Origin: Rhizobium sp. Q54 | GTDB lineage: Bacteria > Pseudomonadota > Alphaproteobacteria > Rhizobiales > Xanthobacteraceae | Assembly (NCBI GenBank): GCA_945861265.1 | Contig: CAMAUC010000004.1 | Location: forward strand, 1-64,000 | Length of the DNA stretch: 64,000 nt | Direction of reading: 5' to 3' | Shown here: positions 28,427-36,354 of the stretch, one piece after another | Position numbering within the stretch: position 1 is the stretch's first letter | Layout: the number at the start of each line of letters is the position of its first letter | The notes under the pieces: model-generated | Database searches by the model: none | What the model was told of the DNA's origin: nothing | What the model saw: only the letters and a program-made list of their open reading frames with translations | Made by a program: the position numbers and the translations under genes

Positions 28427-29041
28427 ATGAACAACGCCTCCCTCGTCTTCACCCCCGCGGCGCAACAGGCGCAGGCCGAACGCGGCTCGGCGAAAGCTTA
28501 CGCGCAGCGCATCGAGGAAGGCTTTCCCGACGCAGTGACCCCGGAGCTGGCCGCCTTCATTGCCGAAATGGACACTGTCTTTCTCGGCACGGCCAATGCG
28601 CAGGGCGCGCCTTACATCCAGCATCGCGGCGGGCCGAAGGGCTTCATCAAGGTCATCGACGCGCACACGCTCGGCTTTGCCGATTATCGCGGCAACCGGC
28701 AGTACATCACGCTGGCGAACCTCTCCGAGAACGACCGCGCTTATTTGTTTCTGCTCGATCCGGCGCGCAAGCAACGCATCAAAATGTGGGGCCGCGCCCG
28801 CGTCGTCGAGAACGACCCGGCATTGGTAGAGAGATTGTTCGACAAAGGCTACAAGGCCAGACCCGAACGCGCCATCTTGTTTACGATCGAAGCCTGGGAC
28901 GTGAACTGCTCGCAGCATATCGTCACCCGCTTCACCGAGACCGAGATCGAAGGCGCGTTTGACAGGATACAAATGAAGATCGCCGAGCTGGAAGCCGAGA
29001 ACGCGGCGTTACGCGCGCAGCTTGCGCAAGGCGCGACATGA
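28427..29041 (+). CDS. Pyridoxamine 5'-phosphate oxidase-family flavin-binding protein
   Basis: 204 residues with a split-barrel FMN-binding fold: MDTVFLGTANAQGAPYIQHRGGPKGFIKVIDAHTL, then DYRGNRQYITLANLSEN and LFLLDPARKQRIKMWGRARVV. A C-terminal coiled helix (IQMKIAELEAENAALRAQL) is added. Such proteins are often general-stress or nitroreductase-like; the substrate is unknown. The track start at GTG 28370 is probably too early. The stop overlaps the next ATG by four bases (ATGA), so the two are translated together. Confidence 0.85.
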   Translation: MNNASLVFTPAAQQAQAERGSAKAYAQRIEEGFPDAVTPELAAFIAEMDTVFLGTANAQGAPYIQHRGGPKGFIKVIDAHTLGFADYRGNRQYITLANLSENDRAYLFLLDPARKQRIKMWGRARVVENDPALVERLFDKGYKARPERAILFTIEAWDVNCSQHIVTRFTETEIEGAFDRIQMKIAELEAENAALRAQLAQGAT

Positions 29042-29580
29042 ATCACGACTCCTATCCCGACTCCTATATTCGCGGCATTCTCAACACCGTGAAGACCATC
29101 GCCATGGTCGGCTTTTCGCCGAATACCAGCCGGCCGAGCTATTTCGTGTTCAAGTATTTCCTCGAGCGCGGCACCCGCGTCATTCCGGTCAATCCCGGCC
29201 ATGCCGGCAAGGAAATTCTGGGCCAGAAGGTTTACAGCAGGCTCGCCGATATCCCCGAGCCGATCGACATGGTCGATATTTTCCGCGCCTCGGAATTCGT
29301 CCCCGGCGTTGTGCAGGAGGCGCTGGCGCTCAAGCCTTTGCCGCAGGTGATCTGGATGCAGCTTGAAATCCGCAACGACGAGGCCGCCGCGATGGCCGAA
29401 GCGGCCGGCATCAAGGTTGTCATGAACCGCTGCCCGAAAATCGAATATGGTCGGCTGTCCTCGGAGATTTCATGGATGGGGATCAATTCGCGCACGTTGT
29501 CGTCGAAGCGCGGACAAATCCTTCCCGGCGGCGTGCAACGCATGGGACTGGGCAACGCCGGCGACAAGAAAAGCGACTGA
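29038..29580 (+). CDS. CoA-binding domain protein
   Basis: 180 residues with a Rossmann-type CoA-binding fold: KTIAMVGFSPNTSRPSYFVFKYF, IPVNPGHAGKEILGQKVYSRLADIP and VIWMQLEIRNDEAAAMAEAAGIKVVMNRCPKIEYGR. This matches the CoA_binding_2 family, including the conserved C-terminal NRCPKIE. The ligand may be CoA or a nucleotide. It forms a two-gene unit with the flavin protein and is followed by metY. Confidence 0.9.
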   Translation: MNHDSYPDSYIRGILNTVKTIAMVGFSPNTSRPSYFVFKYFLERGTRVIPVNPGHAGKEILGQKVYSRLADIPEPIDMVDIFRASEFVPGVVQEALALKPLPQVIWMQLEIRNDEAAAMAEAAGIKVVMNRCPKIEYGRLSSEISWMGINSRTLSSKRGQILPGGVQRMGLGNAGDKKSD

Positions 29581-29657
29581 TTTATGCCAAGCCTTGACGC
29601 GCGGCCCATCGGGCCCGTCTAATCCCGCCCAACATAGCCCCACAAGGAATCGCCACC

Positions 29658-30941
29658 ATGGCCGACGCCGAACGCACACCCGGATTCAACACCTTGGCCG
29701 TCCATGCCGGTGCCAAGCCCGACCCGACCACCGGCGCGCGCGCCACGCCGATCTACCAGACGACGTCCTTCGTGTTCGACGATGTCGAGCACGCTGCCTC
29801 TTTGTTCGGCCTGCAGGCCTTTGGCAATATCTATACGCGCATCGGCAACCCGACCTGCGCCGTGCTGGAAGAGCGCGTCGCGGCGTTGGAAGGCGGCACC
29901 GCCGGCCTCGCCGTCGCGTCTGGCCACGCCGCGCAGCTCATCGTCATGCAAACCTTGCTGATGCCGGGCGATGAGTTCATCGCCTCGAAGAAGCTCTATG
30001 GCGGCTCGATCAACCAGTTCAACAATGCGTTCAAGAGTTTCGGCTGGAACGTGGTCTGGGCCGACCCGGACGACATCGGCTCGTTCGAGCGCGCCGTGTC
30101 GCCGAAGACCAAAGCGGTCTTTATCGAATCCATCGCCAATCCCGGCGGCGTCATCACCGACATCGAGGCCGTCGCCGCTATCGCGCGCAAGGCCGGCGTG
30201 CCGCTGATCGTCGACAACACGCTGGCCACGCCCTACCTGTGCAAGCCGATCGATTTCGGCGCCGACATCGTCGTCCACTCGCTCACGAAATTCCTCGGCG
30301 GCCACGGCAATTCGATCGGCGGCATGATCGTCGATGCCGGCAGCTTCAACTGGTCGCGCGACAAGAAATATCCGATGCTGTGCGAGCCGCGCACCGAGTA
30401 TTCCGGCATCGTGCTGCACGAGACCTTCGGCAATTTCTCTTTCGCCATCGCCTGCCGCGTGCTCGGCTTGCGCGACCTTGGTCCCGCGCTGTCGCCGTTC
30501 AATGCGTTTTTGATCGCCACCGGCATCGAGACCTTGCCGCTGCGCATGCAGCGCCATTCCGACAATGCGCTCGCCGTCGCGCAATGGCTTGCCGGTCATC
30601 CGCAGGTTGCCTGGGTCAGCTATCCGGGTCTGCCGGGCGACAAATATCACGCGCTGGCGCAGAAATATGTGCCGAAGGGCTGCGGCGCGGTGATGACCGT
30701 CGGCTTGAAAGGTGGCTACGACGCCGGCGTCAAACTGGTGTCGAACGTGAAACTGTTCTCGCATCTCGCCAATATCGGCGACACCAAATCGCTGATCATT
30801 CACCCGGCCTCGACCACGCACAAGCAATTGACCGACGCGCAGAAGACGCAGGCGGGCGCGGGGCCCGACGTCGTGCGCCTGTCGATCGGCATCGAGGACA
30901 AGGACGACATCATCGCCGATCTGGAACTGGGATTGAAGTAA
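29658..30941 (+). CDS. metY: O-acetylhomoserine aminocarboxypropyltransferase
   Basis: A 427-residue PLP enzyme of the Cys/Met metabolism family that makes homocysteine from O-acetylhomoserine and sulfide. The start GFNTLAVHAGAKPDPTTGARATPIYQT, the phosphate-binding ASGHAAQ, and the PLP lysine in VHSLTKFLGGHG are clear, with the C-terminal RLSIGIEDKDDIIADLE. At about 430 residues it is longer than cystathionine synthases, which supports MetY. It is followed nine bases later by a dipeptidase gene on the same strand. Confidence 0.95.
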   Translation: MADAERTPGFNTLAVHAGAKPDPTTGARATPIYQTTSFVFDDVEHAASLFGLQAFGNIYTRIGNPTCAVLEERVAALEGGTAGLAVASGHAAQLIVMQTLLMPGDEFIASKKLYGGSINQFNNAFKSFGWNVVWADPDDIGSFERAVSPKTKAVFIESIANPGGVITDIEAVAAIARKAGVPLIVDNTLATPYLCKPIDFGADIVVHSLTKFLGGHGNSIGGMIVDAGSFNWSRDKKYPMLCEPRTEYSGIVLHETFGNFSFAIACRVLGLRDLGPALSPFNAFLIATGIETLPLRMQRHSDNALAVAQWLAGHPQVAWVSYPGLPGDKYHALAQKYVPKGCGAVMTVGLKGGYDAGVKLVSNVKLFSHLANIGDTKSLIIHPASTTHKQLTDAQKTQAGAGPDVVRLSIGIEDKDDIIADLELGLK

Positions 30942-30949
30942 GCCGGGCC

Positions 30950-31675
30950 GTGGCGAGGGCCTTCATTGCTTTGATCATGATCGCCTTCGCCGGCACCGCA
31001 CAGGCGGCATCGCCGCTGGTCTATCTACGCGACATCGACCCGAGCATCCGCCAGGACATGCGCTATGCCGGCAGTGACAATTTCACCGGCAAACCGCTGC
31101 CCGGTTATGCCGCGGGCGAATGCATGCTGCGCCGTCCCGTCGCGCTGGCGCTGAAAGCTGTGCAGGGCGAACTCGCCGCCCGCGCTCTGTCGCTCAAGGT
31201 CTATGACTGCTATCGCCCGACCCGCGCAGTCGCCGCGATGGCCCGCTGGTCGCGCGGCGCGGGCGGCCCCGATACGTCGCGTTTTTTTCCGGCAGCGGAG
31301 CGCAGTCAGTTGTTCGCGCTCGGCTACATCTCCGGCTATTCGGCGCATTCGCGCGGCGTCGCCGTCGATCTGACATTGGTGCCGCGCGACGCCAAGCCCG
31401 CCGCGCAAGCGGCGCGTTCAGGCCCCTGCACCGCGCCGCAGGCGCAACGCGCGCCGGACGACAGTCTCGACATGGGCACCGGCTTCGATTGCTTCGACAC
31501 GAAAAGCTACACGCGCAATGCGTCGATCGCGCCGGCGCAGGCCGCCAACCGCCGCCTGCTGCTGGAGGCGATGCGCAAGCATGGCTTCACCAACTACAAG
31601 CGCGAGTGGTGGCATTTCTCGTTCAACAGCGCCGACGACGGCGAGGCCTACGATCTGCCTATCAAGCCGCGCTGA
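30950..31675 (+). CDS. D-alanyl-D-alanine dipeptidase (M15D, VanX/DdpX-like)
   Basis: 241 residues starting at GTG, with a signal peptide ending GTAQAAS, so it acts in the periplasm. The zinc-peptidase motifs are SAHSRGVAVDLTLV (His and Asp ligands) and EWWHF (catalytic Glu and third His). RDIDPSIRQDMRYAGSDNFTG and YDCYRPTRA fit the family. It would split D-Ala-D-Ala, for cell-wall recycling or carbon use; there are no vancomycin-resistance genes around. The 478-residue track ORF joins this gene to a shadow of metY. Confidence 0.9.
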   Translation: MARAFIALIMIAFAGTAQAASPLVYLRDIDPSIRQDMRYAGSDNFTGKPLPGYAAGECMLRRPVALALKAVQGELAARALSLKVYDCYRPTRAVAAMARWSRGAGGPDTSRFFPAAERSQLFALGYISGYSAHSRGVAVDLTLVPRDAKPAAQAARSGPCTAPQAQRAPDDSLDMGTGFDCFDTKSYTRNASIAPAQAANRRLLLEAMRKHGFTNYKREWWHFSFNSADDGEAYDLPIKPR

Positions 31676-31684
31676 ACGCGCCAC

Positions 31685-32440
31685 TCATGCCTTGGTCAGC
31701 GTCTTCGCCACATAAGCGGCGACACGCGAAAGCGTCGCTTCCTGCGTCCAGATCGCCGTCACCGCTTTCTCCGTCGCTGCGCCCGAGACCGCGATGCGCT
31801 CGCGCACGGCTTGCCGGATTTGCGATTTGGTCTGCGCGAAAGCCTGCGGCGACAGCGCGGCGTAGAACCGCGCCGCTTCGATCGCCCGCGACATCAACGC
31901 ATCCGGCGCGACGACCTCGTCGATCCAGCCTTTATGAAGCGCCGCGTCGGTCGGATAGGTCGCACCGGTCAGCGTGAATTCGGCGAGATAGCGCGGCGGC
32001 ACGGCGAAGCGCACCACCTCGAAGGCCAAAGCCGGAAACGGCACGCCGACCAGCATTTCGGTGACGCCGATGCGGCCGGCGTCTCGCGCCATGATGCGGC
32101 GGTCGCCGCAGGCGGCCAGCACAGCGCCGCCGGCCATGGCGTGGCCGTTGATCGCCATCACCACGGGCTTCGGGTGAAAGAAAACCGCGTCATAGAGTTT
32201 GTGCAGGCTCGGCAAAAACGCGTGCACATAATCGGCACCGCCGGCGCTCAATCGCTTGAGATCGACGCCGGCGGAAAATATCTTGCCTTGCGCGGTCAGC
32301 ACGATGGCTTTGGCCTCGGCGTTGCGCAGATCGACAAAGCGCTGCGCCAGCGCTTCGCAGAATTCGCTGTCGAGCGCATTGGCCTTGCCATGTTGCATCG
32401 TCAGGATGGCGATATCGCCGTCCGTTCGCAGTTCGATCAT
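31685..32440 (-). CDS. Enoyl-CoA hydratase/isomerase family protein
   Basis: 251 residues with the crotonase fold: IFSAGVDLKRL and NGHAMAGGAVLAACGDRRI form the oxyanion hole, and IGVTEMLVGVPFP follows. It overlaps ctaA by four bases (ATGA) as the downstream gene, so it is translated with ctaA although its role in lipid or acyl-CoA metabolism has no obvious link to heme A. The exact reaction cannot be assigned. Confidence 0.88.
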   Translation of the reverse strand: MIELRTDGDIAILTMQHGKANALDSEFCEALAQRFVDLRNAEAKAIVLTAQGKIFSAGVDLKRLSAGGADYVHAFLPSLHKLYDAVFFHPKPVVMAINGHAMAGGAVLAACGDRRIMARDAGRIGVTEMLVGVPFPALAFEVVRFAVPPRYLAEFTLTGATYPTDAALHKGWIDEVVAPDALMSRAIEAARFYAALSPQAFAQTKSQIRQAVRERIAVSGAATEKAVTAIWTQEATLSRVAAYVAKTLTKA

Positions 32441-33531
32441 GCGCCCTGCTCCACCAAATGCGCCGCGCCCGCCTGCGTGGGTTTCGTCAACGCTTGCGCA
32501 TGAACAATGCCAATCGTCAGCACCACGATGGCCAGCAACTGATGCGCCATCGCCAGGGCCAGAGGCGCCGCGTAAAGCAGCGTGATTATGCCGAGCGCCG
32601 CCTGCGCCGTCACTGCGCCGGCCAACAGCAAAGCGCCGCGCGCCGCCATGCAGCGCCGCGCGTCATAGGCATGCCACAGCGCCAGCAGAAAAATCGTATA
32701 GGCGAGCATGCGATGGTCGAACTGCACGGTCAAAGTGTTCTCGAAGATATTGCGCCAGGCCGGCTGCACGAACCACAAGCGCGCGGCGTCCGGCACCAAG
32801 GCGCCGTCGATCAGCGGCCATGTATTATAGATGAGCCCGGCATCGAGCCCGGCGACCAAAGCGCCGAGATAGATCTGCAGCAGCACCAGCCCCGCGATCG
32901 CCAGCGCCGTGAATCGCTGTCGCGCCGGCGCAGCGACACGCGGCACTGTCTGCGCCTCGTCCCGCTGCAATCCTTGCGCTGTCCACAGCACCGCGGCGTA
33001 GATCGCGCAGGCCAGGGTCAGATGAAAGCCGAGCCTATATTGCGACACCTTGACGAGATTGCTGCCAACGCCCGAGGCCACCATCCACCAGCCGACCGCG
33101 CCGAGCGCAGCACCCCCGGCAAAAATCGTCCACAGCCGCGCCCGCAAGGCTTTCGGCACATCGCCGCGCCAGAGAAAAAACAAGAACGGCGCGAGAAACA
33201 CAAAGCCGGTCGAGCGCGCCAGCAGCCGGTGCGACCATTCCCAGAAATAGATCACCTTGAAATCGGAAAGGCTCATGCCCTGGTTGCGCTCGCGATATTG
33301 CGCGATCCCCTGATACTTGGCGAATTCGTCCTGCCACTGCGCCGTGCTCAGAGGCGGCAGCACGCCGGTCACCGGCTTCCATTCGGTGATCGACAATCCC
33401 GATTCGGTCAGCCGCGTCGCGCCGCCGACGGCGAGCGTCAGGAAGATCATCGCCGCGACCGCGTAAAGCCACAGCCGCACCGCGCGCAGGCGCCGCGCAC
33501 TGACATCAACGTCGGGAGTTTGGTCTGGCAT
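32437..33531 (-). CDS. ctaA: Heme A synthase
   Basis: A 364-residue inner-membrane protein with about eight helices that oxidises heme O to heme A for cytochrome oxidase. GGATRLTESGLSITEWKPVTG after the first helix, the FEWSHR-like WEWSHRLLARSTGF, QFDHRMLAY and AMAHQLLAI carry the conserved heme-ligand histidines of COX15/CtaA type 2. The start at 33531 (MPDQTPDVDVS) is favoured over 33600 by family length. The other cytochrome oxidase genes are not in the window. Confidence 0.95.
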   Translation of the reverse strand: MPDQTPDVDVSARRLRAVRLWLYAVAAMIFLTLAVGGATRLTESGLSITEWKPVTGVLPPLSTAQWQDEFAKYQGIAQYRERNQGMSLSDFKVIYFWEWSHRLLARSTGFVFLAPFLFFLWRGDVPKALRARLWTIFAGGAALGAVGWWMVASGVGSNLVKVSQYRLGFHLTLACAIYAAVLWTAQGLQRDEAQTVPRVAAPARQRFTALAIAGLVLLQIYLGALVAGLDAGLIYNTWPLIDGALVPDAARLWFVQPAWRNIFENTLTVQFDHRMLAYTIFLLALWHAYDARRCMAARGALLLAGAVTAQAALGIITLLYAAPLALAMAHQLLAIVVLTIGIVHAQALTKPTQAGAAHLVEQGA

Positions 33532-33639
33532 GATCGTCAAGCGCGCCTTTAAAGGCCTTGCGGGAGGGTGCGCGGACCATATAGTCAGGGGCGTCGTCAA
33601 GGCAACCAGCCTTTCCCGTCGCCAACACTATGAGCCGCC

Positions 33640-33855
33640 ATGCCGCCCCGCCTGCGCCGATTCATCGGAACCATCGCCCTGCTCACGCTTGTCATCGTCT
33701 GGGCGCTGCTCGCCATGGCGCTGGCGCAGTCGGTGCTGACCGACATCAACGGCCTGGTCGCGGCGATCTATTATGTCGTCGCGGGCTTAGGCTGGGTGCT
33801 GCCGGCCATGCCGATCATTTCGTGGATGGCGGGCGCGGATAGACAGAAGGCGTGA
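33640..33855 (+). CDS. DUF2842 small membrane protein
   Basis: 71 residues with two transmembrane helices (about 8-30 and 39-63). The C-terminal YYVVAGLGWVLPAMPIISWM is the signature of DUF2842, an alphaproteobacterial family of unknown role, often found near ctaA. It is divergent from ctaA and its TGA overlaps a possible GTG start of the next gene. Confidence 0.85.
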   Translation: MPPRLRRFIGTIALLTLVIVWALLAMALAQSVLTDINGLVAAIYYVVAGLGWVLPAMPIISWMAGADRQKA

Positions 33856-33899
33856 GCGCCATTCTTGCCCGCAGGTCTCGCCAATCTTATCTGAAAATC

Positions 33900-34172
33900 A
33901 TGACCGAAAAAGTCCGCGACAATCCCGCCCGCAACCGCTTCGAACTGGCGACGCCGGCCGGCACGGCCTTCGCCAGCTACCGGCGTGACGACATGACGAT
34001 CACGATCATGCACACCGAGGTGCCGCGCGCGCTCGAAGGCCGCGGCGTCGGTTCGCAGCTCGTTGGCGGCATGCTCGATCTTATTCGCAACGAGGGCCGC
34101 AAGGTGGTGCCGATGTGCTCCTTCGTGCGGCACTACATCAACACCCATCCGGCCTACGCCGATCTGGTCTAG
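33900..34172 (+). CDS. GNAT-like small N-acetyltransferase (copy 1)
   Basis: 90 residues of the compact A-type Gcn5-related fold: VRDNPARNRFEL, HTEVPRALEGRGVGSQLVGGMLDLIR (acetyl-CoA loop) and a YADLV end. Members are short acyl-CoA-binding or acetyltransferase proteins with unknown substrates. ATG 33900 is chosen; an in-frame GTG at 33852 overlapping the DUF2842 stop would add 16 residues. A clear paralogue lies at 39091. Confidence 0.85.
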   Translation: MTEKVRDNPARNRFELATPAGTAFASYRRDDMTITIMHTEVPRALEGRGVGSQLVGGMLDLIRNEGRKVVPMCSFVRHYINTHPAYADLV

Positions 34173-34178
34173 CGCGGC

Positions 34179-34379
34179 TTACCGCCGTCCGAGAAACCAG
34201 CCGGCCGCCAGCGACACGACGCCGGCAACGGCGGCGACGATGCCGTGCTTGACGCGCAGCCGCGCCAGGCCCGCCTCATGGCCGGGAAAGAACGACGGCA
34301 GCGCGTCGGCCGGCATCAGAAAATAGACGGCGGCGACAACGAGCAGCGCCACGCCGAGCACGGTGAGCAGCATTTTCAT
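34179..34379 (-). CDS. Small two-helix membrane protein
   Basis: 66 residues from ATG 34379: an N-terminal helix (MLLTVLGVALLVVAAVYFLMP), a short loop (ADALPSFFPGHEAGLAR) and a second helix ending SLAAGWFLGRR. The longer track start adds hydrophilic residues without a ribosome site. It is convergent with the GNAT gene, six bases apart. The family is unknown to me, but the layout is common in Rhizobiales. Confidence 0.65.
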   Translation of the reverse strand: MKMLLTVLGVALLVVAAVYFLMPADALPSFFPGHEAGLARLRVKHGIVAAVAGVVSLAAGWFLGRR

Positions 34380-34576
34380 CGGCTGAGTTTCCCTGGAAAA
34401 GGCGAATCCGGTTGATGGTGCGACCATACCAAGATTGGCCAAGATCGGCGATGTCCGGCCATAACGAGATTTCTTGCTTTTCACTTGCGGTCACTTGCTC
34501 TCGTCCGGCCGCTTCGCGGAACAACCTGCCTGCCCGCGCGTTTGCCTAAACTCGAGGGAAACCGAAAGGCTTGGCC

Positions 34577-34846
34577 ATGACTCAGGACACCGCGGTTCGC
34601 GCGCAGATTTCCGCACTTATTTTCACGATGACCAACGCCGTTCTGTTCGGCGCCGGCCTCATCACCGTGCTGATGCTCAACATGAGCGCCCAGGCGACCG
34701 GCATCGGCATCGCCGCTGTCACCGCTTTCAGTTTCCTTGTCGCCGCGCCGGCGGCCTGGTTGATCGCGCCGCGCCTGCGCGCGCGCTATTGGCGCAATCG
34801 GCAGACGACGCCGCTTTTAGGGTCGGCTCAGCCGCGCGTTTTCTAG
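34577..34846 (+). CDS. Small two-helix membrane protein, unknown
   Basis: 89 residues with two hydrophobic helices (about 16-36 and 43-64), the second followed by the basic RLRARYWRNRQ that should face the cytoplasm. ATG 34577 is preceded by GAGGGAAACCGAAAGG. There is no close neighbour on the same strand and no recognised family. Confidence 0.65.
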   Translation: MTQDTAVRAQISALIFTMTNAVLFGAGLITVLMLNMSAQATGIGIAAVTAFSFLVAAPAAWLIAPRLRARYWRNRQTTPLLGSAQPRVF

Positions 34847-34867
34847 TCCGCCCCGATAAGCCCTGTC

Positions 34868-34933
34868 ATGCCCGGCCTTGTGCCGGGCATCCACGTCTTT
34901 GCTGTCTCTCACGAACCTTCTCAGGATGAGGCG
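34868..34933. repeat. Short dispersed palindromic repeat unit
   Basis: ATGCCCGGC and GCCGGGCAT flank a five-base loop, followed by CCACGTCTTT, a unit I recognise as frequent between genes in Bradyrhizobium relatives. Its right part, TTCTCAGGATGAGGCGGAGAGAG, closely matches the end of the palindromic repeat at 60113-60205. It is probably a REP-like composite. Confidence 0.6.
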
Positions 34934-35039
34934 GAGAGAGACGCGGCCACGACGTCCCAGGCTAACGCCCTGTTCAAATATATATTCCTATTCTCTCTTG
35001 ACATCTATCCTATGATCTAATACCTATGCCGATGCCCGC

Positions 35040-35411
35040 CCCACATGAGGGGACGCGAACCGGTTGCGCCGGCTCGTGGGGAGCGGGCCGGCGTCCGCGG
35101 GCGTGTCCGAGCAGGGACACGCGCTCGGGCGGTGCCGGGGCTCCACCCGGGGACACTAAGATCCCCCGCCGGGAGCCGGCTGACGGTGCGAAGCCGTTGG
35201 CCTTGCCGGGGCAAAAGGCGTTCTCGGTGCCCAAAAGGGCCGAGAGCCCGGCCGCCCTGGGAGGCCAATAGCCGCCGGAAGCGTGGCCCGGCTGCCGCGA
35301 AAGCGCCGGACGGCGCGCCGAGAGGCGCCACGCGATCCGAAAGGATTGCGTGAAGCAAAAGGACTGCCGCGCCTTTCGGTGCGCCGTCCCCCTCTTCTTT
35401 CTCGAAGAGGG
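35040..35411 (+). repeat. Dispersed hairpin-rich repeat, copy A
   Basis: About 370 bases without a convincing gene. Bases 35122-35217 match the minus strand of 59878-59973 at 82 of 96 positions with no gaps, and 35261-35297 match 59799-59835 at 35 of 37. The order of small hairpins is the same in both copies: a six-pair stem (GTGTCC/GGACAC) at the left, a TCTCGG/CCGAGA stem near 35221-35245, GCGCCTTTCGGTGC near 35370, and CCCTCTTC/GAAGAGGG at the end. It ends 79 bases before the gene at 35491. Track ORFs here are frame shadows of this element. Confidence 0.8.
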
Positions 35412-35490
35412 AAACTCCTCAAGCCTCGGGGCCATGCGGCCCGCGAGAAGGCGCCCGCGCGCCCGCTCTCCCAAAAACAAAGGACCCTCC

Positions 35491-35811
35491 ATGAACAAAG
35501 CCGAATACAAGCAATTCCAAGACCGCATCGCCCGCATCGGTCACAAGGCCGTCGATGCCTGCGAAAAGATCATCGACACCGTCAATGGTCTGAACGCATC
35601 CGCGCATACACGCCGCACGCCGGCTCACGTCGCGCGCCGCCAGATCGCCAACACGCTGCGCGTCTCGCAGTTCTGCGCCATGCGCGCCTGCCGGCGTTCG
35701 CATTGCTGCCGCGGCGAGCCGGCACATTGTTTGCAATCGGTCCTGCCGCTGCTGCCGGCGCAAACCTTTATCGGCGTTCGCCGGGGCAAACGCCGCGTCG
35801 CGAAAATATGA
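35491..35811 (+). CDS. Cysteine-rich hypothetical protein downstream of repeat A
   Basis: 106 residues, basic, with a helical start (EYKQFQDRIARIGHKAVDACEKII) and a middle cluster FCAMRACRRSHCCRGEPAHC in which five or six cysteines could bind a metal. I recognise similar small C-x4-C-x4-C(C)-x6-C proteins in Rhizobiales but no named family. The start ATG 35491 follows AAAGGACCCTCC. The longer ORF start at 35350 lies inside the repeat and is not supported. Confidence 0.65.
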   Translation: MNKAEYKQFQDRIARIGHKAVDACEKIIDTVNGLNASAHTRRTPAHVARRQIANTLRVSQFCAMRACRRSHCCRGEPAHCLQSVLPLLPAQTFIGVRRGKRRVAKI

Positions 35812-35823
35812 TAGCGTAAGGTC

Positions 35824-36345
35824 ATGATCGATCGCCGCGCCCTCCTCCTCTCGCTCGCCGCGATTTTTGCCGGCCACCCGGCCGCCGCGGCCGAGAGCCC
35901 CGAGGCGCTCATTGCCGCGATCTACAAACGCATCGTCGCCAGCTACGACCCCGCGACAAGCAACACAGAGAACGGCGCCTTCACCTGGCGCAAAACCAAA
36001 GACCGGCACCGTTACTATTCGGCAAGTCTGGCCAAAGCCTGGGACCGGGCCGACGCCATCACCGCCAAAGGCGACCAGAACCCGCCCGCCGCCTGTCCGA
36101 TCACCAATTCGCAGGATCCGTTGGTGCGCGCTTTCTCCATCGCCATCGCGCGGCGCGATGCGGCGTCGGCGACCATCGTCGCCCGCATTGCGCAAAATCC
36201 CGGCCCTATCGCGCCAGACGACGGCAGCACGATTCATTACGACATGGTGTTCGAGCGCGGCCGCTGGCGCATCGACGACATTCGCCCAGGAGGAGGCAAA
36301 GCCGAATGGTCGCTGCGCCGCGAAATCGTCAATCATAAAGGCTAA
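35824..36345 (+). CDS. Secreted protein, possibly DUF3828-like
   Basis: 173 residues with a signal peptide (MIDRRALLLSLAAIFAGHPAAAAE). The mature part begins SPEALIAAIYKRIVASY and ends with FERGRWRIDDIRPGGGKAEWSLRREI. The helix then beta-sheet pattern and the W-R-I-DDI near the end resemble DUF3828/NTF2-like periplasmic proteins. Function unknown. It lies 12 bases after the Cys-rich gene, and the broken hydratase follows. Confidence 0.65.
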   Translation: MIDRRALLLSLAAIFAGHPAAAAESPEALIAAIYKRIVASYDPATSNTENGAFTWRKTKDRHRYYSASLAKAWDRADAITAKGDQNPPAACPITNSQDPLVRAFSIAIARRDAASATIVARIAQNPGPIAPDDGSTIHYDMVFERGRWRIDDIRPGGGKAEWSLRREIVNHKG

Positions 36346-36354
36346 GTGCAAACC

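Noticed and set aside
30239-30949. N-terminal 237 residues of the 478-residue ORF ending at 31675
   Set aside because: Shadow frame of metY; the true dipeptidase starts at GTG 30950 with a signal peptide.
35026-35537. Several overlapping ORFs of 81-175 residues inside repeat A
   Set aside because: Codon pattern is that of a hairpin-rich repeat, no frame is shared with copy B, and no start sites are convincing.
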